From NCBI GenBank assembly GCA_964648705.1, contig CAZYOI010000011.1:1-15005 (forward strand): DNA of 15,005 bases, read 5' to 3'. Positions 5,886 to 12,739 of the stretch are shown here, in pieces; the stretch's first letter is position 1; each line of letters starts with the position of its first letter. The stretch comes from CAZDXV01 sp964648705. Its GTDB lineage: Bacteria; Patescibacteriota; Minisyncoccia; Minisyncoccales; GWA2-38-27. The notes beneath the pieces were generated by a model. That model ran no database searches, was not told the origin of the DNA, and saw only the letters and a list, made by a program, of their open reading frames with translations. Position numbers and translations under genes: made by a program.

Positions 5886-7005
5886 AGTATAGGGTTAGCA
5901 AAAGAGGGGTAAATTGGGGGCTTTTAATTTCTCCCGCGTCAATCCCCTCTAAATCTTTAGGATAAATTATTTCAACTTCTAAAGATCCTTCTTCTTTTAA
6001 AACCTCTGATATGTCAGGCAAAAGAGCGGATCCTCCGAAAAGATAAATCTTCTTAAAAGCTCCTAAAGAATTAATCTCTTCTCTAAAAGCATTATACCAT
6101 TTCTTTCTCTCTTTGCTAAAGATTTCCTTTATCTTCTTTCTGGAGCCAGGACTCAATTCCCCTCTGCCGTATCTTTCTTTCAGGTTTCTGGCCAGGTTTT
6201 CCTCCAGCCCAAGATCGTCTGTTAAAGCCTGAGAAAAGGCCCTCCCTCCTGCCTGAAACTCTCCCGCTTTTGAAAGAATCCCTTTTTCTTTTAAGAAAAA
6301 CTGGCTGACTTCTCCTCCAACATCAAGGAAAAGGCCTTCTTTTGCCGGCTTCTCGCCGGCTGGAAGAAACCCCAGGATATTGAATCTTTCAAGAGCCTTC
6401 TCAATCTTTTTTAAATAGAAATCAGGAGCAAAAACGGTTAAAACCTTAAATTCAAGATTCTCCCCTTCATATCCTTTCAGAGAGCCAACCCGGTACCCGT
6501 CTATCTTAATCTCTGTTATCTCGTTTTTAAGCCACCTTATCTCTCCCGGAAGAATGCCGCCTCTCTCGGCAAAGTCCTCTGAAACCTCTTTTCTTGTCTC
6601 AACCAGAACCCTTTCTTTAATGGCCCTGCCTTCTTTCAATGAAATCTTGCTTCTTTTGTCTTTTCTTTTAAAAGAAAGAGAGACCGCTCTTGTCTTCAGA
6701 AAACCGGGAGAAAGAGTAACAAAACAATCAAAATCCTTCTTTTTAAGAGCTCTTTCCTTCATTTTTCTATCTAGCTTAGAAAAAGGAATCTTCTCTCTGG
6801 CTTTCTTTAGAGCTTCAGACAAGGCCTTTTTTATTAAAGAAACTTCGTAATCTTTTCCTTCAAGAGAGCCGTATCTGTCAAAATACTCCAAAGAAAAGCT
6901 TAGAACATCATTCTTCTCTGAAAAAAACAAAGCTTTAAGGCTTTCTGTCCCAATATCTAAAGCTAAAAAAATATCGTCTTTTTTCTTTTTAAAAAAAGCT
7001 GCCAT
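5848..7005 (-). CDS. actin-like ATPase of the FtsA/PilM type
   Basis: The 385-residue protein has the three nucleotide-binding signatures of the actin/Hsp70/FtsA superfamily: phosphate-1 (LALDIGTESLKAL, 14-26), phosphate-2 (LFLDVGGEVSQFFL, 225-238) and adenosine (IYLFGGSALLPDI, 320-332). A region between them (about 90-180) occupies the position of the 1C-like subdomain of FtsA/PilM. The C-terminus lacks the amphipathic membrane anchor typical of FtsA, so PilM or a PilM-like scaffold is the better analogy. The partner overlapping by 38 nt is a single-pass membrane protein, which mirrors the PilM-PilN arrangement of type IV pili. Two prepilin-like LamG genes lie elsewhere in the window. A TTGAGA/TAAAAT promoter candidate directly abuts the ATG, suggesting leaderless translation. 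Confidence 0.75.
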   Translation of the reverse strand: MAAFFKKKKDDIFLALDIGTESLKALFFSEKNDVLSFSLEYFDRYGSLEGKDYEVSLIKKALSEALKKAREKIPFSKLDRKMKERALKKKDFDCFVTLSPGFLKTRAVSLSFKRKDKRSKISLKEGRAIKERVLVETRKEVSEDFAERGGILPGEIRWLKNEITEIKIDGYRVGSLKGYEGENLEFKVLTVFAPDFYLKKIEKALERFNILGFLPAGEKPAKEGLFLDVGGEVSQFFLKEKGILSKAGEFQAGGRAFSQALTDDLGLEENLARNLKERYGRGELSPGSRKKIKEIFSKERKKWYNAFREEINSLGAFKKIYLFGGSALLPDISEVLKEEGSLEVEIIYPKDLEGIDAGEIKSPQFTPLLLTLYYAKEVLRHYSAK

Positions 7006-7041
7006 CCCCTTTATTTTACCTTTTTAGACGATTTTTCTCAA
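7006..7041 (-). promoter_or_regulatory. candidate leaderless promoter of the FtsA/PilM-like gene
   Basis: TTGAGA (7036-7041) and TAAAAT (7013-7018) on the minus strand each match the sigma70 consensus at five of six bases, with an ideal 17-nt spacer. The predicted +1 is at 7006, one base before the ATG at 7005, so the mRNA would have essentially no leader. An AAAGGGG tract touches the ATG but is too close to act as a normal Shine-Dalgarno. Confidence 0.55.
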
Positions 7042-7042
7042 A

Positions 7043-8821
7043 TTACTCCAAAACAGCCCTTATTCTCCTTACCCCTGCTCCGGAGGACTTCTCCTTTATT
7101 ATTTTAAAATGGCCAAGCTCCGAAGTTCTTTCAACATGAGGCCCGGCGCAAATCTCTTTTGAGAAGCTGCCTATAGAGTAGACAGTTACTTTGTCCGGAT
7201 ACTTCTCTTTAAAGAAAGCTAAAGCTCCGGAGTCCAGAGCTTCTTTCAGGCTCATTTCCTCTTTTTTAACTTTAAGATCCTCTTTTATCTTTTCATTAAC
7301 AATATCTTCCGCTTTCTTAATTTCCTCTTCTCTCATTTTAGAGCCGTAAGAGAAATCAAACCTCAATCTTTCAGAATTGATGTCAGAGCCCATCTGCTTT
7401 ACTTTGCCTCCTAAAACCTCCCTTAGGGCCTGATGGAGAAGATGAGTTGCGGTATGAAGCTTTGCCTCCTCGTAACCTGCCTTTTCTCCCACCCCTCCGA
7501 ATTTCTTTTCAGCTCCGGCTCTGGATATCTCTTGGTGCTCTTCCAAAGCTTTTTTGAACTCTTCTCTGCCGGCCACCCTCACATTCCTTTCTTTGGCAAG
7601 CTCTTCTGTAAGCTCTAAAGGAAAACCGTAGGACTCGTAAAGATAAAAGGCCTCTTTGCCTGATATTTCTTTGCTCTCCCCGACTATTTTCTCAAACTCT
7701 TTTAATCCTCTCCCCAGAGTTTTCTCAAACCTCTCCTCTTCTTTCTGGATTACCGTTATAATCTCCTCCTGCTTGGATTTCAATTTAGGATAAACAGAAC
7801 CGTATTTTTTTATTGCCTCTCGGACTAAAAGAATAAGGAAGTTCTCCGGCATTTTTAAAACCTTGCCGAATCTTATCGCTCTTCTCAAAATCTTCCTTAA
7901 GATATATCCCCTTTCTGTGTTGCTCGGAAGAATCCCTTCGGATATTAAAAAGACAGCTCCTCTAAGATGATCTGATATTATTCGGAAAACAGCGGCCTCT
8001 TTCTTGTATTCCCTTCCGGAAACCTCTTCTAGTTTTTTAATTAAAGGAGAAAAAAGATCTGTCTCATAGGCTGATTCTTTGCCCTCTAAAAGAGCCACTA
8101 ATCTCTCAAAGCCAATCCCCGTATCAACATTCCTCTGAGGAAGCTTTTCAAAAGAACCGTCTTCTTTTTTATCATACTCCATAAAAACAAGATTCCAGAG
8201 CTCTATAAATCTATTGCACTTTTCGCAGTTGGGGCCGCACTCTCTGCATCCGAACTCTTCTCCCCTGTCATAATGGATTTCAGAAGAAGGGCCGCAGGGC
8301 CCTCTTTTTGAAACCGGACCCCAGAAGTTCTCTTCCAATCCAAACTCTTTTATCCTTTCCTCGGGAATGCCTTTCTTTTTCCAGATATCAACAGACTCTT
8401 TGTCCTTCGGAATATCATTTTCCCCTTTAAAGACCGTCACCCAGATTCTCTCTTTTTCGAGGCCGAGCTCTCCGATTAAAAAAGCAAGGGCTAAATCAAC
8501 AGCCCCCTCTTTGAAATATCCCTCTTTGCCTTCTCCCACGGACCAGTTGCCAAGCATCTCAAAAAAGGTGTGGTGGGTGTCATCCCCAACCTCTTCAATG
8601 TCCAGAGTCCTGAAACATTTCTGGACAGAAGCCAGATGCCTTGTTCCGAACTTCTCTACCGCATCTTTCCTACCTGAAAGATAAGGGATGAGCTGCTGCA
8701 TGCCCGCTGTAGTCAGAAGAACTGTCTTGTCTTCCGGAATTAAAGAGCTTGAAGGCACTATCTTGTGCCCCCTTTTCTCAAAAAAATCAAGAAACTTTTT
8801 CCTTAATTCAAAAGAATCCAT
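7043..8821 (-). CDS. alaS: alanyl-tRNA synthetase, short form without C-terminal C-Ala domain
   Basis: The class II aminoacylation domain shows motif 1 around LLTTAGMQQLIPYL (35-48), motif 2 HHTFFEMLGNWSVG (83-96), GPCGPSSEIHYDRG (174-187) and motif 3 NVDTGIGFERL (231-241). A four-cysteine cluster C192-x-x-C195 and C199-x-x-C202 is inserted just before ELWNLVFMEY. The tRNA-recognition helices follow, then the editing domain with H456-T-A-T-H460 and C558-x-x-x-H562, the metal ligands that clear Ser/Gly-tRNA. The protein ends right after SSGAGVRRIRAVLE at residue 592, so the C-Ala domain of the usual form of about 870 residues is absent. The start overlaps the preceding stop as TAATG, so it is translationally coupled to the YkuK-like gene. 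Confidence 0.95.
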   Translation of the reverse strand: MDSFELRKKFLDFFEKRGHKIVPSSSLIPEDKTVLLTTAGMQQLIPYLSGRKDAVEKFGTRHLASVQKCFRTLDIEEVGDDTHHTFFEMLGNWSVGEGKEGYFKEGAVDLALAFLIGELGLEKERIWVTVFKGENDIPKDKESVDIWKKKGIPEERIKEFGLEENFWGPVSKRGPCGPSSEIHYDRGEEFGCRECGPNCEKCNRFIELWNLVFMEYDKKEDGSFEKLPQRNVDTGIGFERLVALLEGKESAYETDLFSPLIKKLEEVSGREYKKEAAVFRIISDHLRGAVFLISEGILPSNTERGYILRKILRRAIRFGKVLKMPENFLILLVREAIKKYGSVYPKLKSKQEEIITVIQKEEERFEKTLGRGLKEFEKIVGESKEISGKEAFYLYESYGFPLELTEELAKERNVRVAGREEFKKALEEHQEISRAGAEKKFGGVGEKAGYEEAKLHTATHLLHQALREVLGGKVKQMGSDINSERLRFDFSYGSKMREEEIKKAEDIVNEKIKEDLKVKKEEMSLKEALDSGALAFFKEKYPDKVTVYSIGSFSKEICAGPHVERTSELGHFKIIKEKSSGAGVRRIRAVLE

Positions 8822-9333
8822 TATGTATATCTGTCAGCTAAAATAGATGCTATGTAGGCTTCGGGCTTTATCTTCGGCTCAAAGCCGTTGCCCCTTATCA
8901 GTCCCGTAAGCTCTTTTACCATGTCCTTTGTCTGACCGTTGGCTCCGATGTCTGCATGAATGTACCTGAACTGATAGTTAAGATCCAAACTCTCCGCCTT
9001 TTTGCTAAACTCTTCTCTCAAAAAAAGAGCCAGCTCGCAGGATAAAAGAACCTCCTGCAAGATTCTGTTTTTCCAGTTGACAAACCTTTTATTGAAAGAA
9101 GCAGGATACTTCACCTTCTTCAAAAAGAACCTTCCTCCCTCTCCCACTCTCAAAACAGCCACAGCAACAGGAAAGTGGGGCGTTTCTTCAGAAGAGGAGT
9201 CGCAGCCCACAATAATATCGTAGAAATTATTTGGCTGCTCTTTAATATATCCTATTATTTCTTCGATAACCTCTTTTGCATTCAGATCTCCCTTAGTAGG
9301 GTTATAAAAATGGCCTTCTAGAGCTTTCTGCAT
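8821..9333 (-). CDS. RNase H-like YkuK family protein
   Basis: The 170-residue protein matches the pattern of the YkuK/DUF458 group of RNase H-like proteins: a buried strand with an acid (DIIVGCDSSSEE, D45), a basic segment in the middle (FVNWKNRI), an acidic helix (ILQEVLLSCELALFL), HADIGANGQTKDM (126-138, with D128) and the C-terminal KPEAYIASILADRYT (156-170, with D167). These spaced acids fit an RNase H fold active site, but no member I know of has a firmly established substrate. It is the first gene of a two-gene unit with alaS, whose start it overlaps by one base. The promoter candidate TTGAAA/TAGAAT lies immediately upstream and would give a 2-nt leader. Confidence 0.75.
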   Translation of the reverse strand: MQKALEGHFYNPTKGDLNAKEVIEEIIGYIKEQPNNFYDIIVGCDSSSEETPHFPVAVAVLRVGEGGRFFLKKVKYPASFNKRFVNWKNRILQEVLLSCELALFLREEFSKKAESLDLNYQFRYIHADIGANGQTKDMVKELTGLIRGNGFEPKIKPEAYIASILADRYT

Positions 9334-9334
9334 A

Positions 9335-9370
9335 ATGAATTATTCTATCAGAATTAGGCCGCTTTTTCAA
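9335..9370 (-). promoter_or_regulatory. candidate leaderless promoter of the YkuK-like/alaS unit
   Basis: TTGAAA (9365-9370) and TAGAAT (9342-9347) on the minus strand are separated by exactly 17 nt; each matches the sigma70 consensus at five of six positions. The -35 lies inside the last codons of tpiA. The predicted +1 at 9335 leaves two bases before the ATG at 9333, and no Shine-Dalgarno is present in the 20-nt gap. Confidence 0.55.
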
Positions 9371-10031
9371 CTATTTTATTGAATTCTTCGGCATCCAAAG
9401 AAGCCCCTCCCACCAGAAGGCCGTCAAAACCTGCTTCCTTGACATATCCTTCGGCATTACCGCTCTTAACGCTTCCTCCGTACAAAAGAGGAATATCATC
9501 CCTTCTTAAAATATCTCTTATCTTTTCTCTGACAGAAGAAGCTTCCTCTGCCTTGCAGGCATTGCCCGTCCCTATGGCCCAAATAGGCTCGTAAGCTAAA
9601 ACAAAGCTGTCTAAATCTTTTAATCCTTCCTTTATCTCTCTTTTTAAGACCTCTTCTACATCTTCTCCTTCTCTTTCTCCTATACAGATAATAGGAGTAA
9701 GACCGCTATCTAAGGCAGCTCTGGCTTTCTTGTTAACAATCTCGTCTGTTTCAGAAAAATACTTCCTTCTTTCTGAGTGCCCTATAATAACATAATCACA
9801 TCCCAAATCCTTGAGCATCAAAGGAGAAACCTCTCCTGTAAAAGATCCTTCTTTTTCCCAAAAGATATCCTGAGCTCCTTTTTTAATTCCCTCAAAAGAA
9901 GAAAGAAAAATAAAAGGAGGGCAGATTACAACCTCTGCCTTATCATTATTCTTTATCTTCCCTGCCAATTCAACAGCTTCTTCCTCGCTGACAGGATTCA
10001 TTTTCCAGTTTGCTACAACTAAAGGTTTCAT
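9354..10031 (-). CDS. tpiA: triosephosphate isomerase, short form
   Basis: This enzyme interconverts dihydroxyacetone phosphate and glyceraldehyde 3-phosphate in glycolysis. All catalytic elements are present: N8 and K10 in VVANWKMN, H85 in IIGHSERR, and E148 in AYEPIWAIGTG, which also starts the mobile phosphate loop 6. The phosphate-binding ends YGGSVKSGNA (184-193) and GLLVGGASL (204-212) are intact. At 225 residues it is about 25 shorter than typical bacterial TIM, with trimmed connecting helices, in line with the compact proteome. The start overlaps the stop of the upstream prepilin-LamG gene as ATGA, an unusual partner for a glycolytic gene, so the two are probably co-translated. Confidence 0.96.
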   Translation of the reverse strand: MKPLVVANWKMNPVSEEEAVELAGKIKNNDKAEVVICPPFIFLSSFEGIKKGAQDIFWEKEGSFTGEVSPLMLKDLGCDYVIIGHSERRKYFSETDEIVNKKARAALDSGLTPIICIGEREGEDVEEVLKREIKEGLKDLDSFVLAYEPIWAIGTGNACKAEEASSVREKIRDILRRDDIPLLYGGSVKSGNAEGYVKEAGFDGLLVGGASLDAEEFNKIVEKAA

Positions 10032-10825
10032 TTTACAGCTATTCCCTTCTTTCTTGCTTCTTCTACATAATGTTTTCTTATTTGACCGGAACTCAGGCTC
10101 TCTTCGTAAAGTCTAACTTCATCTATGCTGCCATCAAAAAAATAAAGAGAAGGGGAATAGGCTCCAATAAATAATGGGTAATCATTTGTATTAATGTTCT
10201 CTGTTCCAGAATCACTATCAACTTCTTTTCCGTTCAAAAATAATCTAATTGTTCCTTCACTGCCATCATAACTAAATGCCACATGATGCCATTCATTAGC
10301 CACAATAGAGTTAGAAGCAAATAAATACCCTACATCCTTGATATAGACCACAAGGTCATCCCCATAGACTCCGAAATACCAGGCTGAGTAATTTTTAGCC
10401 GCTATCATGTTCCAATCTAATACATTGTCTAGATTAATCCAAGCTTCAACGGTTATAGTATTCCCGTCAATATCCAGAGTATCTGAATCTGGTATTTCAA
10501 CATAATCTCCAGAGCCATCAAGAGAAAGTCCTTGTCTGAACTTGGCGCTGTCTTCATTTATTTCTGCGTCACCCTCTAAAGTTCCGTCATTGCCATTGCC
10601 GCTGCTGTCTTTAGGTGTCCCATCATCAAAATTCCAAACCCCTACAGCATCAGACCCAAAACGATGGTAAATACTGCTGCTGAACTGCTCTCCGCTGGCA
10701 ATACTGGCTTTTTTTCTAGTTCCTTTTAAGGAAACCAAAATAACAGAAGACAAAAGCCCTAAAATAGCTATTACTACTAAAAGCTCTACTACTGTAAAAG
10801 CTTTTTGTCTTATATCATTCCTCAT
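10028..10825 (-). CDS. prepilin-like signal plus LamG domain surface protein, copy A
   Basis: The 265-residue protein begins with a class III (type IV prepilin) leader: MRNDIRQKA, then FTVVELLVVIAILGLL, with the conserved Glu at mature position 5 and a hydrophobic helix to about residue 33. The residue before the predicted cleavage is Ala instead of the usual Gly. From about 61 on it is a LamG/concanavalin-A-like jelly roll (VGVWNFDDGTPKDSSGNGND, then YVEIPDSDTLDI, ITVEAWINLD, EWHHVAFSYDG, FLNGKEV, GSIDEVRLYEESLS), a fold that often binds glycans. The likely role is a minor pilin or membrane-tethered surface adhesin. The first 60 residues are identical to copy B at DNA level while the LamG body differs. 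It ends by overlapping tpiA (ATGA). The start lacks a clear Shine-Dalgarno. Confidence 0.82.
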   Translation of the reverse strand: MRNDIRQKAFTVVELLVVIAILGLLSSVILVSLKGTRKKASIASGEQFSSSIYHRFGSDAVGVWNFDDGTPKDSSGNGNDGTLEGDAEINEDSAKFRQGLSLDGSGDYVEIPDSDTLDIDGNTITVEAWINLDNVLDWNMIAAKNYSAWYFGVYGDDLVVYIKDVGYLFASNSIVANEWHHVAFSYDGSEGTIRLFLNGKEVDSDSGTENINTNDYPLFIGAYSPSLYFFDGSIDEVRLYEESLSSGQIRKHYVEEARKKGIAVK

Positions 10826-10842
10826 ATTATCTTTTTAATTTA
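10647..10842 (-). repeat. 196-bp perfect direct repeat, copy A (5' end of prepilin-LamG gene)
   Basis: These 196 bases are identical to 11509-11704 (constant offset 862). The block covers the first 60 codons of the prepilin-LamG gene less the last base of codon 60, plus 17 bases before the ATG. Identity stops abruptly at both ends: on the coding side at the start of the LamG domain, on the other side in the intergenic spacer. Confidence 0.93.
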
Positions 10843-10853
10843 ATTGATAACCT

Positions 10854-10894
10854 TTATTGCTTCCTCAAATATCTAGCCGCTTCCTTTGGCTCAA
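10854..10894 (-). pseudogene. 41-bp remnant of the galT 3' end (duplication scar)
   Basis: This segment matches the last 41 bases of galT (11708-11748) with three mismatches, all C-to-T on the plus strand. In the galT frame it still reads LEPKEAARYLRKQ-stop against IEPEEAARYLRKQ-stop in the intact gene. It starts 4 nt after the stop codon of prepilin-LamG copy B and precedes copy A, exactly where a tandem duplication of galT end plus LamG gene would leave it. Confidence 0.92.
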
Positions 10895-10898
10895 GTGA

Positions 10899-11687
10899 TT
10901 ATTTTATTACCAACCCTCTTTTCTTTGCTCCTTTAACATAATGATCTCTAATCTGAGCATTGCTAAGAGCTTCCTCGTAAAATCTAACCTCATCGAATCT
11001 ACCGTCAAATCCAGGACCAATATAAAGCCAGTAAGAATAGTTTATTAAAGGGCCTATCTTCCCAGAACAACTGGCATCTTCTCCCCATAAGCTGCCATTA
11101 ACAAACAACTCTGTTGTCGCGCCATCGTAAGTTAAAGCAAAATGAGTCCATTCTTGTATATCAAAATCAAATGCTTTATTAAGCGAAAGCGGCTCGCACG
11201 AAACATTATCTTCTGTTCCTAATTTTATATCCCATTTTCCCTCGTTATAAGCAAACTCTATTAACGAGACTATAATAGAGAGAGCGCCTTTCGTATCAGA
11301 GGGGACTTCATCAAGGTTTACCCAAAATTCCTGAGTAAAATATCCTGCCGGCGAATACTCGGTATATAAATAAGAGTCCTTATCTAGATCCACAGCATTT
11401 CGTATTATCCCAGAAACACTAGTAGTGCAAATGTCACTGCAAAGAAAGTTTCGATCGTTACCACTGGTATCTTCAAGAGTATTGTTATCAAAATTCCAAA
11501 TCCCTGCGGCATCAGACCCAAAACGATGGTAAATACTGCTGCTGAACTGCTCTCCGCTGGCAATACTGGCTTTTTTTCTAGTTCCTTTTAAGGAAACCAA
11601 AATAACAGAAGACAAAAGCCCTAAAATAGCTATTACTACTAAAAGCTCTACTACTGTAAAAGCTTTTTGTCTTATATCATTCCTCAT
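10899..11687 (-). CDS. prepilin-like signal plus LamG domain surface protein, copy B
   Basis: The 262-residue tandem paralogue of the next gene has residues 1-60 identical, including the prepilin leader and hydrophobic stem, followed by a different LamG domain: AGIWNFDNNTLEDTSGNDRN, then FTQEFWVNLDEVPSD, EWTHFALTYDGATTELFVNG, and a C-terminus FDGRFDEVRFYEEALSNAQI, about 60% identical to copy A over the final 36 residues. Four cysteines (two in the CSDICTT area, others in VSCEPL and DASCSG) are absent from copy A and could form extracellular disulfides. The ATG follows the galT stop by 20 nt, so it belongs to the galT unit. A role as surface adhesin or minor pilin is inferred from the leader and fold. 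Confidence 0.82.
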   Translation of the reverse strand: MRNDIRQKAFTVVELLVVIAILGLLSSVILVSLKGTRKKASIASGEQFSSSIYHRFGSDAAGIWNFDNNTLEDTSGNDRNFLCSDICTTSVSGIIRNAVDLDKDSYLYTEYSPAGYFTQEFWVNLDEVPSDTKGALSIIVSLIEFAYNEGKWDIKLGTEDNVSCEPLSLNKAFDFDIQEWTHFALTYDGATTELFVNGSLWGEDASCSGKIGPLINYSYWLYIGPGFDGRFDEVRFYEEALSNAQIRDHYVKGAKKRGLVIK

Positions 11688-11704
11688 ATTATCTTTTTAA
11701 TTTA
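11509..11704 (-). repeat. 196-bp perfect direct repeat, copy B (5' end of prepilin-LamG gene)
   Basis: Identical base for base to 10647-10842. Here the spacer side is followed directly by the intact galT stop codon (11708-11710) after three bases, whereas copy A has 11 bases before its galT remnant. Confidence 0.93.
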
Positions 11705-11707
11705 CCC

Positions 11708-12739
11708 TTATTGCTTCCTCAAATATCTAGCCGCCTCCTCCGGCTCAATTGTAGAAATCTCCATCTGGGTTCCTATTTCAAATCCTGCCCAGGTTGCAGT
11801 TTTAGGAAGAATAGTCCAATGCCAATGGTAGTAATCATGCTTCTTGCCGTCGCAGGGAGCTGTATGGAGGTAAAAGTTATAGGCGGGCTCGTTCAATCCC
11901 TTCTTAAGCTTTCTTAAAGCTTCTTTAAAAGCTTCAGCTAAAGTAGAAAGCCTTTCTTCCGATATCTCTCCGTAGTAAGAAAGATGCTCTTTGGGAGAGA
12001 CTATAACCTGAAAAGCTGTCTTTGAGGCAAAAGGGCATAACACCAGGAAGTCTTTGTTTTCAAAGACAATTCTTTCTTTGGACTTTCTCTCCCATTTGTT
12101 CATTTTACAGTAAAGGCATTCCTTATTCCTATTATAGTACTTTCTGGCGTTTTTCAAAGCCGTATTAAGATCGGAATCTATAAGGGGAGTTGTTATTATC
12201 TGAGAGTGGGGATGGGCTATGGAAGCTCCTGCCTCCTGCCCGTGGTTGTGGAATATGGAGATATGATTGACAAACTTTTTATCTTTTAATTCCTGAAACC
12301 TCAGCTTATAGGCAGAAAAGACCTCTTTGACTTTTTCCAAAGAAAGATCGGCTATCTGCTTAAAATGATCTCTGGTGACAACCACTTCGTGAAATCCTAC
12401 AGCATTCATTTTTTCGTATATTCCCCCTTCTATCTTTCTGTCTAATTTAAAATAAGGAGAAAAAGCAGGATAAAGATTGGGTATTGAAACCAAAGACCAA
12501 TCCTCGGGAAAGGAATCCCATCCTTTAAAGGGAACTTCTTTTCCTTTGGAAAAAACAAGAGTAGGATCTTTCTGAGTCTCTATTTTACAAAAAGGACAAT
12601 CTTTCTTTGTCCCCTTATGAGTAGCTTTCTTCTCTTTTTTAAAACTGGAAGGCCTTCTCGCTCTCCCTGTAGCTATAATAACCCAATCTCTGCTTACCAA
12701 ATCTAATCTTAATTCTGAAGGAAACTTATCTTTTCCCAT
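11708..12739 (-). CDS. galT: galactose-1-phosphate uridylyltransferase (HIT superfamily)
   Basis: The enzyme exchanges UMP between UDP-glucose and galactose 1-phosphate in the Leloir pathway. The 343-residue product has the family start ELRLDLVSRDWVIIATGRAR. The first zinc site is C48-x-x-C51 with H117 and H176, and the catalytic motif AHPHSQI gives H178 as the UMP-accepting nucleophile by analogy with H166 of E. coli. A second CxxC (C208, C211) opens the second HIT half, which ends with HWHWTILPK. I chose the ATG at 12739 over an upstream TTG because homologues begin close to this point. It overlaps the glycosyltransferase gene by 14 nt. With that neighbour it suggests supply of activated sugars for surface glycans. 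Its 3' end was copied in the neighbouring duplication. Confidence 0.92.
   Translation of the reverse strand: MGKDKFPSELRLDLVSRDWVIIATGRARRPSSFKKEKKATHKGTKKDCPFCKIETQKDPTLVFSKGKEVPFKGWDSFPEDWSLVSIPNLYPAFSPYFKLDRKIEGGIYEKMNAVGFHEVVVTRDHFKQIADLSLEKVKEVFSAYKLRFQELKDKKFVNHISIFHNHGQEAGASIAHPHSQIITTPLIDSDLNTALKNARKYYNRNKECLYCKMNKWERKSKERIVFENKDFLVLCPFASKTAFQVIVSPKEHLSYYGEISEERLSTLAEAFKEALRKLKKGLNEPAYNFYLHTAPCDGKKHDYYHWHWTILPKTATWAGFEIGTQMEISTIEPEEAARYLRKQ

Noticed and set aside
11688..11740. A separate promoter for prepilin-LamG copy B between galT and its start
   Set aside because: Only weak boxes (TTGAGG with TAAAAA at 17 nt) are visible, and the -35-like box is part of the galT coding end; read-through from the galT unit is simpler.
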